Source of the DNA: Symbiodinium microadriaticum
Lineage: Eukaryota > Sar > Dinophyceae > Suessiales > Symbiodiniaceae
Assembly (NCBI GenBank): GCA_001939145.1
Contig: LSRX01001503.1
Location: 8,219-72,218, forward strand
Length of the DNA stretch: 64,000 nucleotides
Direction: 5' to 3'
This document shows, piece after piece, positions 49,046 through 59,475 of the stretch. Under the pieces are notes generated by a model. That model was not told the DNA's origin. It searched no databases and saw only the letters and a list, made by a program, of their open reading frames with translations. The translations under genes were made by a program, and so were the position numbers. Positions within the stretch are counted from its first letter, which is position 1, and each line of letters opens with the position of its first letter.

Positions 49046-49324
49046 ATGTTGGGTGCCCTGGTGCAAAAGTTCGACGCTGAAGACTTGAAGTGATGCTTGC
49101 AGAAGGCGTTCCAACTTTACAATTTGGACACTGGCCAGCTCTCAATGCAAGACTTCGGTCTTATCATTAAGGATGCCGCTGAGGAAACTCGTCAACTTCC
49201 TATCCTCGGTGAACACCTGCAAGCTGTGTTGAAGCATGCGGACGACGACGGCTCGGACAAAGTCGAGGTGGGTGGGCTGAAAGCCCTTGTCCCTGCTCGG
49301 ACGGAAATGACGACCCAGAGCTAA
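49046..49324 (+). CDS. EF-hand-like calcium-binding ORF (possibly broken)
   Basis: The frame reads MLGALVQKFDAEDLK, then TGA, then KAFQLYNLDTGQLSMQDFG, and later HADDDGSDKVEVGGLKALV before TAA. Helix-loop-helix texture with N-x-D-x-G-x-L and D-D-D-x-S-x-K-V-E resembles a pair of divergent EF-hands. The first loop lacks an Asp at position 1, so calcium binding there is doubtful. The in-frame TGA at 49091-49093 means either a 12-nt mini-intron (TGATGCTTGCAG), an unrelated upstream frame with the real acceptor at GCAG|AAG (49102), or a pseudogene. Upstream exons are not identified. Confidence 0.5.
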
Positions 49325-49329
49325 GATGC

Positions 49330-50056
49330 CAACACAGAAGCTGGCATCCGCTTGGGCTCGCACCACCGCGGCAGATGATTGGTTTTCAGACTGCGAGGCA
49401 ATCGTTTTGCAGAAAATGCAGAAAAAAGAGCTGGCTGCTGCTGGCTGCGAGCTCAGAGTTTAAGCAACTCGCGATGCCCTCGTCTCCTGTCCCTTTGTAG
49501 CTCTCGGTACTGGGATAGGTGATGTGAGAGCTCCTTAGAGAAGACTGGATAATCAAGTTTCTGGCAGTTTGTTTTACCAAGGCTCTATCTAGCTCCACCT
49601 ATCCATGATATGATGGAGTGGGGTGCCGGGAGACATGGGGGCTATCCAGCAAGTTCGGTTCGTCGTGGTTCTCCCCTTGACCTGTAGCGCGAGTTGACGG
49701 CAAGGTCTTGCAAAGAGACGGCAGTCAGCTTGGCTTCGCATCCCCGGCGCTCCGGGCTGACAAGGAGGTGGAGCCTCCTGCTGCGCCAACTGGATTTGCG
49801 TGGCCGGTTTTGATTTGCATTGGGCATCCACCCCAGCCGAGTAAAGGCGGGCCTCGGGGCATAGGTCATTGCCCTTTTACGCAAATGTTGCCCATGCAAG
49901 CTGCGCATTCGGCTTACTAGCAGGTAGCATATCTTCCAAGGGGCGCAGCGTAATCATGACCATGTTTACGCATTCTCGCAACAGTGTAGACAATCTGGAA
50001 CTCGAGGTACGGGGCCTTGGTATGAAATCCACTAGCACAGTGAAACACCATTCGCC
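49330..50056. other. no gene recognised
   Basis: Overlapping short ORFs on both strands between the EF-hand-like ORF and the deubiquitinase start. Nothing assigned. Confidence 0.4.
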
Positions 50057-53000
50057 ATGGCGGCGAATGTGCAGACCTTCATGGATTTCACGGGGGCATC
50101 CGCAGACCAGGCAGCCTTGCAACGTTGATGCGCAAAGAGTCGTTTTGAGAAGTTGCTTTTCTCCTGCCTGCTGGGCAAGGCGGCTGCATTCCTTGAAATG
50201 GCCGGTGGGGATGTGGAGACTGCCGTGGAAATCTACATGACCAGCCAAGGCAAGAAGAGCCTATCACAAGACAAGAAGTAGTGGAGCTTCTTTCGGGCAG
50301 GTGATGAGCCAATGACTGGTGTAACAGAGCCGGAGGCGATCCCCATGCAGCAGGCAGAAGCCACGGCTGAAGCCAAGCACTTCCAGCTGAGCGGTCTCAG
50401 GATCTGCCCTCTTGGTGGAGTGCCGTTTGGCCGACAGCGGAAGAGCCTCCGGAGGCCGGAAGGCTTCCCGATGCTTCCCGGCTTAGGTTTCCCCCAAAGA
50501 AACAGAGGCGTGGCGTCTCCAGCGCTTGGACAGTGGAGGCAGTTCTCTCTCCTTTTCCGCGCTTTGTCGCTTCAACTTGGTCCAAGGTGGCTGGGCTGGC
50601 GGAATCCCACAGCCAAAGAATGGACCTTGTGGTGTCCTCGCTGTGGTTCACGCCTTGATCTTGGCCGGGCAGCACACGCGGGCAACCGAAGTGCAGGCCT
50701 CTTGGCCCGTGCTCATTCTGCTAGATGCGGCCTTTTCCGGTGCTCGGAGGTTATATCTGTTGCCCTCGTTTTCTTGTAGCGTATGCGTGGAGGTCAGTGC
50801 AGAGGCTGCTGCTGAAGTCATTGCACAGATTCTGGTACGATGCCGCTGTGATGGACCTGTCCGCCTTTGCAGACCAAAGCGGCGAGGCAGAGCGACCTGC
50901 TGTGAAGTGTAGTGGGTTTAGGGATCAGCTTTGTTCGTGGTAATCCGACAATATCCGAGACAAATTCAGTTGCCAACGCTCGATAGCAGATGGCAGTGGT
51001 TCTTTGCAGCTTTGAGCAGTACGTGGTGGCTAACGGTTCAGGAGATTATTCGCCGACTTCTGATCTAGAAATCACTGAGCTTCCAGATGCGGCGGTGGGC
51101 CAAGAGGCGCAAGGGTGTTGCAGCCGTGATTAATCCGGTTTTGGCACTCAGAGTGTCCGAGGTGCGGGCGCGCATTGCTGATTTTCAAGCTCCTGGGGGC
51201 ATCATTGACCTGATGTATTCTGCGATTTTCACACGAGGCCAGTCCAGCTCTGCAATGTCTTCCAACTCGAGCTTAATTGCGGCTGAGGTGTAGAGAAAGT
51301 GAGGGAAGAAGTCTTGGCGGAGGGTGGAGAGCTTCCTCTCGTCCCCAAGTCGCCCGACTGCAGTAGGTATCTTCTCGCTGTGATGTCGGGGCCAGGCTTT
51401 TGAGTTTTGCGAGCGGTGGTCGTCTCAGGCAATTCAACTGCTGGCTGTGCAGCATCGAGTTGATGTCCTTGCTTCTGCGGGGAACTGCACACGGCAACGT
51501 GGGAGTCTTCCATGCCGACGGTAGTCCGTTCCTTACAGCGTCCAAGCAGTTCCATGTGCGTTTTCGCCAGCCTGGTGAGGCACGAACAAGACCTGGGAGG
51601 GTTTCAACACCGTCGGCATTCTATCCCGCAGCGAGAAGGACTTGCATGCATTAGCGCACAACTGGACGGCATGTATCGAAGTTGAACACCGGCATTGGCA
51701 ACAAAAAGGGGGAAGGCTTGTGCAAGCAGATCAGTGCAGGAGAAAGGTATTCCGATGGCTGATGCTTTGAAGAGTCCGACCACCCCGGCCTTTCCCTCTG
51801 CTTCGCCACTCTGTGCGGTGAGTTGTTGTCTGAGATGCAGGTTTGGATTTTACACGGTGGAGATCACTTCACTGTAGCCTGGGCTGCAGCTGCAACGCCG
51901 GCTGCGCCTGGGAGCCAGTTCACGTTTCTAGACTGAAAAATCTACCGTCGGGCAAGGGAAACAGAGATGTCCTTGCAGACCTGGCCGAGGCTTTATCATT
52001 GGAACGGTCTGCCTCCAGGCTGACAGGTGGGCAGGGATGGCAGTGGCAGTGACAGGGCAGTCCTAAAAGGCGGGCCGCGCCTGGCCGAGCTGAAGGTGAA
52101 CGCTTGCAAGGCCAAGAAAATGGCAGCTGAGTTTTCCTTTCTGAGACGAGAGCGCCAAGGGTGCAGTGGCGACCAAGCCACCAAAGTTCTACAAGCCCGA
52201 GCCTGGTGAGATTGAAGAGGCAGAGCGCAATCAGGATTCGGTTCCATTCCTTAAGAGCTCTCTTGGACGCTTTGCGGAGGTTGTGCAGGCAGATCCTGAA
52301 GACAAGAAGAAGTTTCCGGGAAAGTACCGGGAGTGGCGCTTCGAGGTGAACCGACCTGCAACTTCGGGCCTGGCTGCAACTTGGTGTCCAATTTGCAGGT
52401 CATGCTCGCCTTCGACCGCGCCGAGGCTGCAAAATGTTCGCGACAGGTGACTCTGGCAGTTCTTCTGGAGCTATTTCAAGACCTGAGCTTTGCACACCTC
52501 AGGCCCGGACTTGCAAGGGGAGCAGCGACCAGAGGACGAGCCACTGGAGCCGAAATTCGACCAGCAGGAGCTCCTTTGTCCCGTCGCATCTGTGTTAAAG
52601 TGTTGCAGCAAGGGATTTCGGAGGATGCCCGATATCAGCGAGAAGGTGCCTGGAGATGCTGCCTCTGCTACGACCGCAGGCGCAGTGCCACCTTCCCTGG
52701 CCTGAGGCCTCCTTTTGCCGGTGCTTCTGCGAGGTTCAAAACGATGGACTTTGCCCCGGTCCCCGCGGACAGTCCTGACTGGTGTCCCAAGTGTCAAAAA
52801 CCCCGCAAAGAGCGGCTTAGCTGGGTTTGCAGCTATTTGCAGCAGAGCTTCACTTCGCAGATCTTCGCAGCTTTCTCCACTTGCTTCAGGTGCGGATGGT
52901 CACTTTGGATTCCATTCGCGGATCTGCCGCCAAAAAGACAGGCAAGTTCTTCGTTGCCAGCAAGCAGAAGTCACACCAATGGCTCTGCAGGCTGCAGTCA

Positions 53001-53090
53001 TGGACTCGCATGCCAAGAAGATCGAGACAATTCTTTGGACCAAATGGCCACAGCTGCAGCTGGAAGAGTGTGCTCTGCCCGCAGCGCTTG
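50057..53090 (+). CDS. MINDY-3/4-type deubiquitinase with N-terminal UBA-like domain (multi-exon)
   Basis: A cysteine protease expected to trim Lys48-linked polyubiquitin. The ATG is at 50057. Exon 1 (50057-50110) is MAANVQTFMDFTGASADQ; a GC-AG intron (50111-50179) joins AAAFLEMAGGDVETAVEIYM, a UBA-like helix bundle. The next exon starts near 50301 (DEPMTGVTEPEAIPMQQAEA). The catalytic segment is WWSAVWPTAEEPPEA (near 50415), then PKNGPCGVLAVVHAL, with Cys codon 50628-50630. Later exons give GGIIDLMYSAIFTRG (near 51198), MSLLLRGTAHGNVGVF (near 51460), and VWILHGGDHFTVAW from 51841, with the catalytic His codon at 51865-51867. C-terminal exons read KPPKFYKPEPGEIEEAERNQ (52178 on), WRCCLCY ... 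RFKTMDFAPVPADSPDWCPK (a likely four-Cys zinc ribbon), GWSLWIPFADLPPKRQ, and, across a GC-AG intron, AAVMDSHAKKIETILWTKWP. The end is uncertain because this frame stays open into the next gene. Confidence 0.82.
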
Positions 53091-53402
53091 CGAGCCGAGG
53101 CCCGAAGCGAGTATCGAAGCCATCGGAGAGCTCCCGGACTGTTGAGAAGGGCCCTCTGCGAAGCCGCGACAAATCAGTCAGAGCAAGCTCTCAAAAAGAA
53201 ACGCGCGCCTTGCCAGCATGGCCGCCAAGGCCCCAAAAGCCCGTCGCTTCATGCTTTCTCTGGCCTCCCTCAGAGGGTTTCGGCTCAATTTTGATGGCTC
53301 GGCCGGATCTCTCGATGCTATGTGCTAGCATGCGACAGGCACCCAAGTTTGCAAACTCGAGTTCTTCTCAAGGGGACTGTGCAGGCTTGTCCCTGATTGC
53401 AG

Positions 53403-53908
53403 GTATTTCTGCGCAGCGTTCAATGCTGGACGAGTTCACAGACCCCGAACTGACCAGTTTGGTACTCAAGCGCGTGCCTCCCAGGTGTACAAGCACTGTG
53501 CTGTTGGACATGCTGGATGCCTGCGGGGGGCTTTATGACTTCGTTCATCTGCCTTATGACATCCGGCATCATAAGAACTTGTCTCTGGCCTTCATTAACT
53601 TCCTGGACCACGAAACTGCCAGGGCAGCCTTTGCATGGCTGTCCGAGCATTCGAACTTCCCACAGGGACTGGCTCCATCTACGCAAGTCCATTGGGGCCA
53701 TGTCCATGGTTTGGGACCAAACCTGTCACATTTTGTGGCACGATTTGGGATGAATGCTTTAGACCCCCCCTATGCCCCATATGTTTTCATTGACGGGCGC
53801 TCTGTGCCACGATCGCGGGATGTTGTGACGAATCTGGGACCGGAAACAAGCATGGGATACATGGTCTTGTGCTCTTTTCCCGGCCGGTGGCTGTCCGAGT
53901 TCGTGTAA
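53403..53908 (+). CDS. Mei2-like RNA-recognition-motif protein, intronless
   Basis: Mei2-type C-terminal RRM, an RNA-binding module linked to meiosis in yeast and greatly expanded in dinoflagellates. From about 53403, after an attgcag acceptor, the frame reads LTSLVLKRVPPRCTSTVLLD (RNP2-like strand), GGLYDFVHLPYDIRHHKNLS, then LAFINFLDHETARAAFAWL (RNP1-like strand), and the extension VHWGHVHGLGPNLSHFVARF. It ends at a TAA in 53906-53908. The domain is a single open exon, unlike the paralogue at 61.8-63.3 kb, which has two introns at positions that are contiguous here. Upstream the same frame is open through to the last deubiquitinase exon (52991), so this may be a fusion, an exon of the same transcript, or a separate retrogene. 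Confidence 0.8.
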
Positions 53909-54190
53909 GCTGAGGAGACTTGTGACACCATCCATGCTGCGCCAAGCCGAGACGCTTGTGACTCAAAGAGAGAGTCCAGGCACTGGTTTATGTTGCAGGT
54001 AAATTCATTGCCCTCGGCCTCGAACGAACCTGTGTGAACTCAAATGCGAAGGTGAAGTATGGTAGTTTTGGCGCTTCGTTTCTCCGCCTGTAGCAGAGAT
54101 GGCATGAACACAGCTTGTGCAAATTCAGTCTCTTTACCAACTTGATGTGTATTTGTGTTGCACGTGAATGGCTGTGTTCTGCAGGTGACA
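53909..54190. other. spacer after the Mei2-like gene
   Basis: No ORF of note. It ends with a TTCTGCAG acceptor-like sequence just before a short ORF. Confidence 0.4.
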
Positions 54191-54192
54191 CG

Positions 54193-54384
54193 ATGGACGA
54201 GCTGCTTGGAGAATTCTGGCGTCGACCGCAGCGCCTGAGTAATCTGAACACGCTACATTTCGCAGACTCCTGGCCAGTGACATCCAGGGGGGTTCTTTTT
54301 GTAGGATTCCCGGTTGTGTTGTTGCTGTTCTACTTCGTAGCGCGTGGCAGATGTAACACAGTTCCTTTCGCTGCCTCTCGGTGA
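54193..54384 (+). CDS. small membrane-protein ORF, hypothetical
   Basis: An ATG-initiated ORF of 63 codons: an N-terminal acidic/basic segment MDELLGEFWRRPQRLSN, then a hydrophobic run GVLFVGFPVVLLLFYFVA of about 18 residues and a short basic tail. This is a typical single-span layout. No homologue is known to me, and the reverse strand is also open here, so confidence is low. Confidence 0.3.
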   Translation: MDELLGEFWRRPQRLSNLNTLHFADSWPVTSRGVLFVGFPVVLLLFYFVARGRCNTVPFAASR

Positions 54385-54795
54385 CTGTGCTCCACTGCTC
54401 AGCTGACCCGTCACAGGGATGGCAGATTGCATGGTCTTAGGACTTCGCATGTGCATGTGTGAGCACCGTCCTCGAACGTGGACACTGGGGGCCACTTCCA
54501 GAGTAAACAAACGGTAGCGAGGTGCTTCGGCTGATGTACATCGTCTGACCCATGCAGTGCTACCGTACATGCCTTGACGTTTGCATAGACTAGACCACAG
54601 GCAGCACCTGGGCGATGTATAGGTCAGGTGACATGGAATCTGGATGCAGATTCCGCGCAGCTGCAAGCAGGCATGCGCGGTTGCGGCAATCTGTTGCATG
54701 CAGAAAATGCACAACATGCAAGACAATCGGCTCAGCATAGTCCGGCATGCATGCAGTCATCGGTCGATCTACCGACATATACACGCACATATGGC

Positions 54796-54854
<59 letters not shown>

Positions 54855-56470
54855 CGTGTGTGCGCGTGCGTGCATGGGCATGTAAAATGTACCACCAGTA
54901 ATGACTGGTGACTTCGCTCCAAGCACTTGCAGGGGACAGGGCTCTCTAATCCGAAACCTCTCCAACGAAGCTGCGATCATCCAGGTGTACCTGCAAAGCG
55001 TTGTGACACGTTTTGTACCGAATCCTCGCTCTGCAATATGTTTCCTTTGGATGACGTGGCGCGAGGCCAAGCCGAGAACCCCAAGCATTGAGGATCTCTC
55101 AGGTTCAGTTGTGGCATGGAAGATTTAACACATTACAAATATGGCATTCGACGTGATTCCGTGTGTGTGTGTGTGCCCTGGTACGGCCGTCGTGGATTTG
55201 CCTTGTGTAAACGGAGAGGTGGTCATGTAACATTGGCCTCGGTTTCCTGCCTGTGCTGATGCGGAGTGAGCTCGGCAGGCAACGGGGGTAATGAATGCAC
55301 GCCGCCCCGCTGTGAGATATGTGAGATGCACAGCGGCAGCTGCGCACTGCAGAACACGTGGTACAGTCTGCAAACATCTTGCTGCCAACTGTTGACTTTT
55401 TCTCCAAGATCGTGCTATCAGGAAATACTCAGATGAATCAGGAGGTTGAAAACCTGGCAACAACAAATGCTAAGAATTTCCACCAACAAGCATCGTTCAG
55501 GGTTGCGTAGACAGCGCGTTCTGTTTCTCATCCATCACGCTAAAGCCGCTAAAGCCGAGGACCTGCGAGATAACATTGTCCGGATCGAGTCTGATTTTGC
55601 GCTGTTTCGCTTTTGACGGTGCAGGCCACGCGGCACATTGTCGGTTTGGGCATGCGGGGCAATTCGCGGAGTCATGGAAGTAACACATGAGATGTCATGG
55701 GTTCGAGAATCAGGCAAGTTTCGTCTTCATGTTTCAACATTTCCACAACCATAACCAGCCTATAAACAGGAGCCCTAAGAACTGAGAACAGTTTCCAGGG
55801 ATCACCAGCATTTTGCACCTAAACCTGCTCCGATTCCCAAGGTTTGCTCTCAGTCTTTTGAGGTTGTGCATGGGGCTGGAAGTTACTACTTACGCATATT
55901 GCAGCACCTGTTGCGGAAGTGCTTGTAGTTTGTGAAGTTTTCGGGGGACATCGACTCGATCGAATGCCAGCGCATTTCGCAGTATGGCTCATGTTTTGAG
56001 CACATTCTGAATTGGCGTTGTGTCGATCGTCCGTAAGGCTCCACGGCGTGGTGGCTGGAACTTGGCCCGACAGGCCACTACGTCGATTATCCTTCCTCAA
56101 GAACATGCAGCATCGCGTGTCTCTTGTGGCACTGCCTACTTCTAGCACCATCTCGAAGAGAGTCATGATATAGCTCAACTAACAAATCTCGCACACTCGG
56201 CAACAGCCGCGAATCTTGCAGATTTGGTTTTGCGGTTGGATGACAGGCCCATAAACCATTGCTTGGGTCGGTCCCCATCTGCTGCACGGTTGTTGCATCC
56301 TTGGAATATTGAATTGAGGAGTGCAGGAGCTAAGCGTTACTTATGCCAAGCCGAGATGGAAGCGATTGTTGATGGAGCTCGAACCCAGTTAAGTTCCTTG
56401 TTATGGCTAGTTGCACCAGTGAGCGTCAGTGCAATGCCTTATGTCAGCAATACGCTTGAGTCACATGACG
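54385..56470. other. no gene recognised; TA and GT microsatellites
   Basis: Holds (TA)n at about 54800-54843 followed by a GT-rich tract to about 54878, a second GT tract near 55159-55176, and short ORFs without motifs. Confidence 0.4.
54800..54878. repeat. TA then GT compound microsatellite
   Basis: About 22 TA units followed by GT/GC-rich dinucleotide sequence. It produces artificial I-Y runs in overlapping frames. Confidence 0.95.
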
Positions 56471-56473
56471 AAG

Positions 56474-56494
56474 GCCATTTAGTTTTGGCTCAAG
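56474..56494 (+). other. relic of dinoflagellate spliced leader
   Basis: GCCATTT at 56474-56480 and TTTTGGCTCAAG at 56483-56494 match the middle and 3' end of the dinoflagellate spliced leader (which ends in GCCATTTTGGCTCAAG). The join is imperfect: AG and extra T's separate the two halves. It lies 65 nt before an ATG. A 12-nt match is unlikely to occur by chance in this position but is not conclusive. Confidence 0.5.
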
Positions 56495-56559
56495 CGACTG
56501 GTGTTCCCGCACACCATTTCTGTAATTGAAAACTTTCCCTTCGCTCGCCTTTGCTCGTC

Positions 56560-57141
56560 ATGGCCGCGCCAGCTACCCCCGCTGATGCTTGGACCGTTGT
56601 TGAGGAATTTGCGGCAGCAAGGGAGTTGCGGGAGATCGATGGTGCCACACTCTTGGCGCCTGTGACAGCCGATCTTGATGACGGGGAGGCGGAGATTGTC
56701 GAGAACATCACCAGGGAGGAGATGCAAAAGACCGTGGCCCGCCTCTACCTGGGTGAAGATGAGGATACCGCGCAGGTGGACCAGGTAATGGGGTGGCCCG
56801 AGAGCACGGTCCCATCCCCGCCCTTTTCCGAGACGACCAAATCCGTCCTGGACGATGAGCACTTCTGCCCGGGCTCGGGCAGGGCATCTACGAAGGCCGA
56901 CCATCGGATACTCAAATGAGGCTGAGGGAAGTCTTCCACCTGTGGGGAGTCGAAGGTGATGCCGAAAAGTCGGCCGAAAGATCCCTGGATTCGTCAAGCT
57001 TGGGTGCTGAACAGCTTGGTGAGGCAGGCTTGCTTGGCTCGCAAATTGCATCGTGCCGTGGCAGGGACAGCTCTGCAGTTGCTTGGAAAAGAACCTGGAG
57101 AACCCTCGTGGGTCCAAGGAGTTGTTGTCCGTGGTTGGTAA
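56560..57141 (+). pseudogene. processed (retroposed) gene copy, frameshifted
   Basis: The ATG at 56560 opens MAAPATPADAWTVVEEFAAA, an acidic protein-like frame (TADLDDGEAEIVENITREEM) that runs to a stop at 56917-56919. Near 56870 the likely continuation is in another frame (GLGQGIYEGRPSDTQMRLRE), and from 56956 in a third (RPKDPWIRQAWVLNSLVRQA) to a stop near 57139. No introns are needed, and a spliced-leader-like sequence precedes it, so the simplest reading is a reverse-transcribed mRNA inserted in the genome and then broken by indels. I do not recognise the protein. A 222-codon minus-strand frame overlaps it and is probably a shadow. Confidence 0.5.
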
Positions 57142-58480
57142 GGCCATGCATTCAGTTCAGTTTTGTCGTCCTCTTGCATGTTTGTTTGACTGCCTCTACT
57201 CTACCGCTAGATCAGCATGTCTGAGGGCAAACGTGCCATCGCAATCACGTCGGAGGACGAGCTGCTCATGACTCTCAGTAGCTTGCTGATGCATTGGATG
57301 GACCAACGGCATGAAAATCAGCCCGACAGTTTCTGCTACTGATGCGTCTCCTGACGGTGGCGGGGCTTGTTGCAGTGCTGGATAGTGCTGGCTTGTCGGC
57401 ACGGAGGCGGGCCAAGTGCCGGCTTCTGTGCTCCGCCGACGATCTCGGCGGCAGTGAAGAAGGGGTGCTTGTTGAAGCCTTCGGCGGCATTCGAGGCTTG
57501 CGCAACGTCTGTGAGCTGCCGAACATCCTGCCGCAAGGGATCATCAAAGCGGAACGGACCACAGTTGCATAAAACTGGCCCGTCGTCACTGCCCTTACGT
57601 CTTGACCGTGGAAGACATCTGGAAAGGTATTTTTGACCAGGTGTTAGAATGGCGTCGAATGTCGCCACGGTCTCGCAAAGTCATCTGGGGAGGAGGTTGG
57701 CCTTGCGTGAAGCACCGTCGCCTAAACGCAACCCGAAAAGGAGCCGCGACGTACAGCTCGCGCTTGCTGGACAAGCTGATGCAGATTCCGGCTCCCTGAT
57801 TGGGACGTGTTGGAGGTGTTTGAGAATGCAATCATGGATGAGCATGACTTTCGAAGCCAAAATGCAGTCTTTGGGTATCCGCCCATTGTTGCTGAAGCTG
57901 GTCAGGTCCTTCGTTGCCGGCGTCCCTGTTTGTGGTGGATCAAAGGTGTTGCCTGTTCATCAAAGGTTTGGACTGGAGTGTCAGTCCAGCGCAGAAGGCC
58001 TCAGGGATCCTAGGACCCATCGCCCACGTTCATATTGACACTGAACGACCTGGGTTGGATTGGTTCTCTGTACTGGAGCTGCGAAGCTGGATAAAGTGGA
58101 TGAAGCTTTCTTTTCTTTCTGTCAGCTGCAGGCACGTGCAAGCCCTCCAGCATCACCAGCCGGATTTCTTCAGTGTTCTGAAAAAGCCCGTGGACGATGG
58201 AAGGGTGATAGTTGGCGCCTGGCACCACACCACTACCAAGACTAAACCTTGGTTCGGACAAGTTCGGGGGCTCGCCGTCTCCTCGCTGATGAACAGCTTC
58301 GCATGTTGTATAGTGATCATCAATTCCGCTTGCTCTTTGGCTGTTTGAAAAGTGAGTGGCATCTGGCTGATGGCCCATCGCGATGAGTCTCCAAGCGTGC
58401 TCGTGCTGATGCTTAGGCAGAAGCAAGTGTTGTGCAAACGGGCAAAGAGAGAACGCAAAGCTGAAAGAAAGTGACTAGGG
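57142..58480. other. protein-like fragments, no intact gene
   Basis: Short + strand frames look coding but do not connect: MSEGKRAIAITSEDELLMTL (57219-57341), TVEDIWKGIFDQVLEWRRMS (57605 on), DWDVLEVFENAIMDEHDFRS (57797 on, one base out of register with the previous) and a piece resembling a pentatricopeptide helix pair near 58066. They may be a decayed intronless gene continuing the 56.5-kb pseudogene, or exons of an unknown gene. Confidence 0.35.
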
Positions 58481-58483
58481 GCG

Positions 58484-58985
58484 TTGATGTCCCAAGTCTT
58501 TGCGCTCAAGACAGAACCGCGGTGTCTTCAACATGTTTCACGGGTTTTGCAGTTTCTCAAAGATCATGGCAAGTCGTATCCACGAAATTTTACCGCGCTT
58601 GACTTCGAGGTCTCCGTTTCTATTGAACGTCTCTGGGCAGAGGGAGATCGCAAGAGCTGGGCAAGTGACGTGGTTAGTGGACTGGGGCATTTCATTCCGG
58701 CTGTGAAACCACATTTGATTGGAAGTTGGGTCTGTACTCCGGCTACTCCGCTCAGTCCCGTTATCACTTATGCGTTGGCTCAACTGGCCTTTGATTCCGG
58801 CTGGATGGACACAGCAGTGTTGCTCATTCAACGACCGAATGAGGCGAGTTCTTTGCAGCCAAGTGCGGAGATTTCAACCTCAGTCGAGGCGCACTTGGTC
58901 GCTTCCGTTGACTAAGTCAGGGCAACGTGTTGGTGCCTCGGAATCAGCTAGCTCGTCTACTCTGGCTAGTCTACCTAGCTACTAG
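58484..58985 (+). mobile_element. tyrosine recombinase remnant (DIRS/Crypton-like)
   Basis: The frame LQFLKDHGKSYPRNFTALDF ... SVSIERLWAEGDRKSWASDV ... TPLSPVITYALAQLAFDSGW has the look of the core-binding domain of eukaryotic tyrosine recombinases found in dinoflagellate repeats. After about 58830 the catalytic part continues only in shifted frames: LFAAKCGDFNLSRG, then WSLPLTKSGQRVGASESA. The segment before PLSPV appears to have lost about 15 residues. So this is a truncated, frameshifted copy with no intact active site. Confidence 0.55.
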
Positions 58986-59189
58986 GTGGAATGCCTGGGG
59001 ATGGTGGTGGGTCGGATTGGGCGATAGTGCATTGTAAGCAAGCGTGCAATTGCAAAACATCGGGCAAACCTGGTTCTCTGGTCCGCTCCTTTGCAGCACT
59101 CCTACGGGCACTCTTCAAAGCCCCCCACAAGCAGAACTCCCCATTTGCAGTGGAGTCCTCTTAGTGGGGACCTAGTGATGCGAGCGCCC

Positions 59190-59475
59190 TCAACCCTAAA
59201 ACCCTAAAATCCTACAAAACCCTAAACCCTAAAACCCCCAAAGCCCTAAACCCTAAAACCCTCAAATCCTACAAAACCCTAAACCCTAAAACCCCCAAAG
59301 CCCTAAACCCTAAAACCCTAAAGTCCTACAAAACCCTAAACCCTAAAACCCCCAAAGCCCTAAACCCTAAAACCCTCAAATCCTACAAAACCCTAAACCC
59401 TAAAACCCCCAAAGCCCTAAACCCTAAAACCCTAAAGTCCTACAAAACCCTAAAGCCTAAAACCCCCAAAGCCGT
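59190..59475. repeat. interstitial telomere-like array, 57-bp period
   Basis: Built from CCCTAAA and CCCTAAAA units with variants CCCCCAAAG, CCTCAAAT and CCTACAAAA. The phrase AAAACCCCCAAAG recurs at 59231, 59288, 59345, 59402 and 59459, exactly 57 bp apart. The variable phrase before TCCTAC alternates between CTCAAA and CTAAAG types, suggesting a 114-bp higher-order unit. CCCTAAA is the plant-type telomere repeat also used by dinoflagellates. It sits between two retroelement remnants, not at a sequence end. Confidence 0.93.

Noticed and set aside
56479-57147. 222-codon minus-strand ORF
   Set aside because: It covers the retroposed + strand ORF, which has a better start, acidic composition and an upstream spliced-leader relic. 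The minus frame has typical antisense composition.
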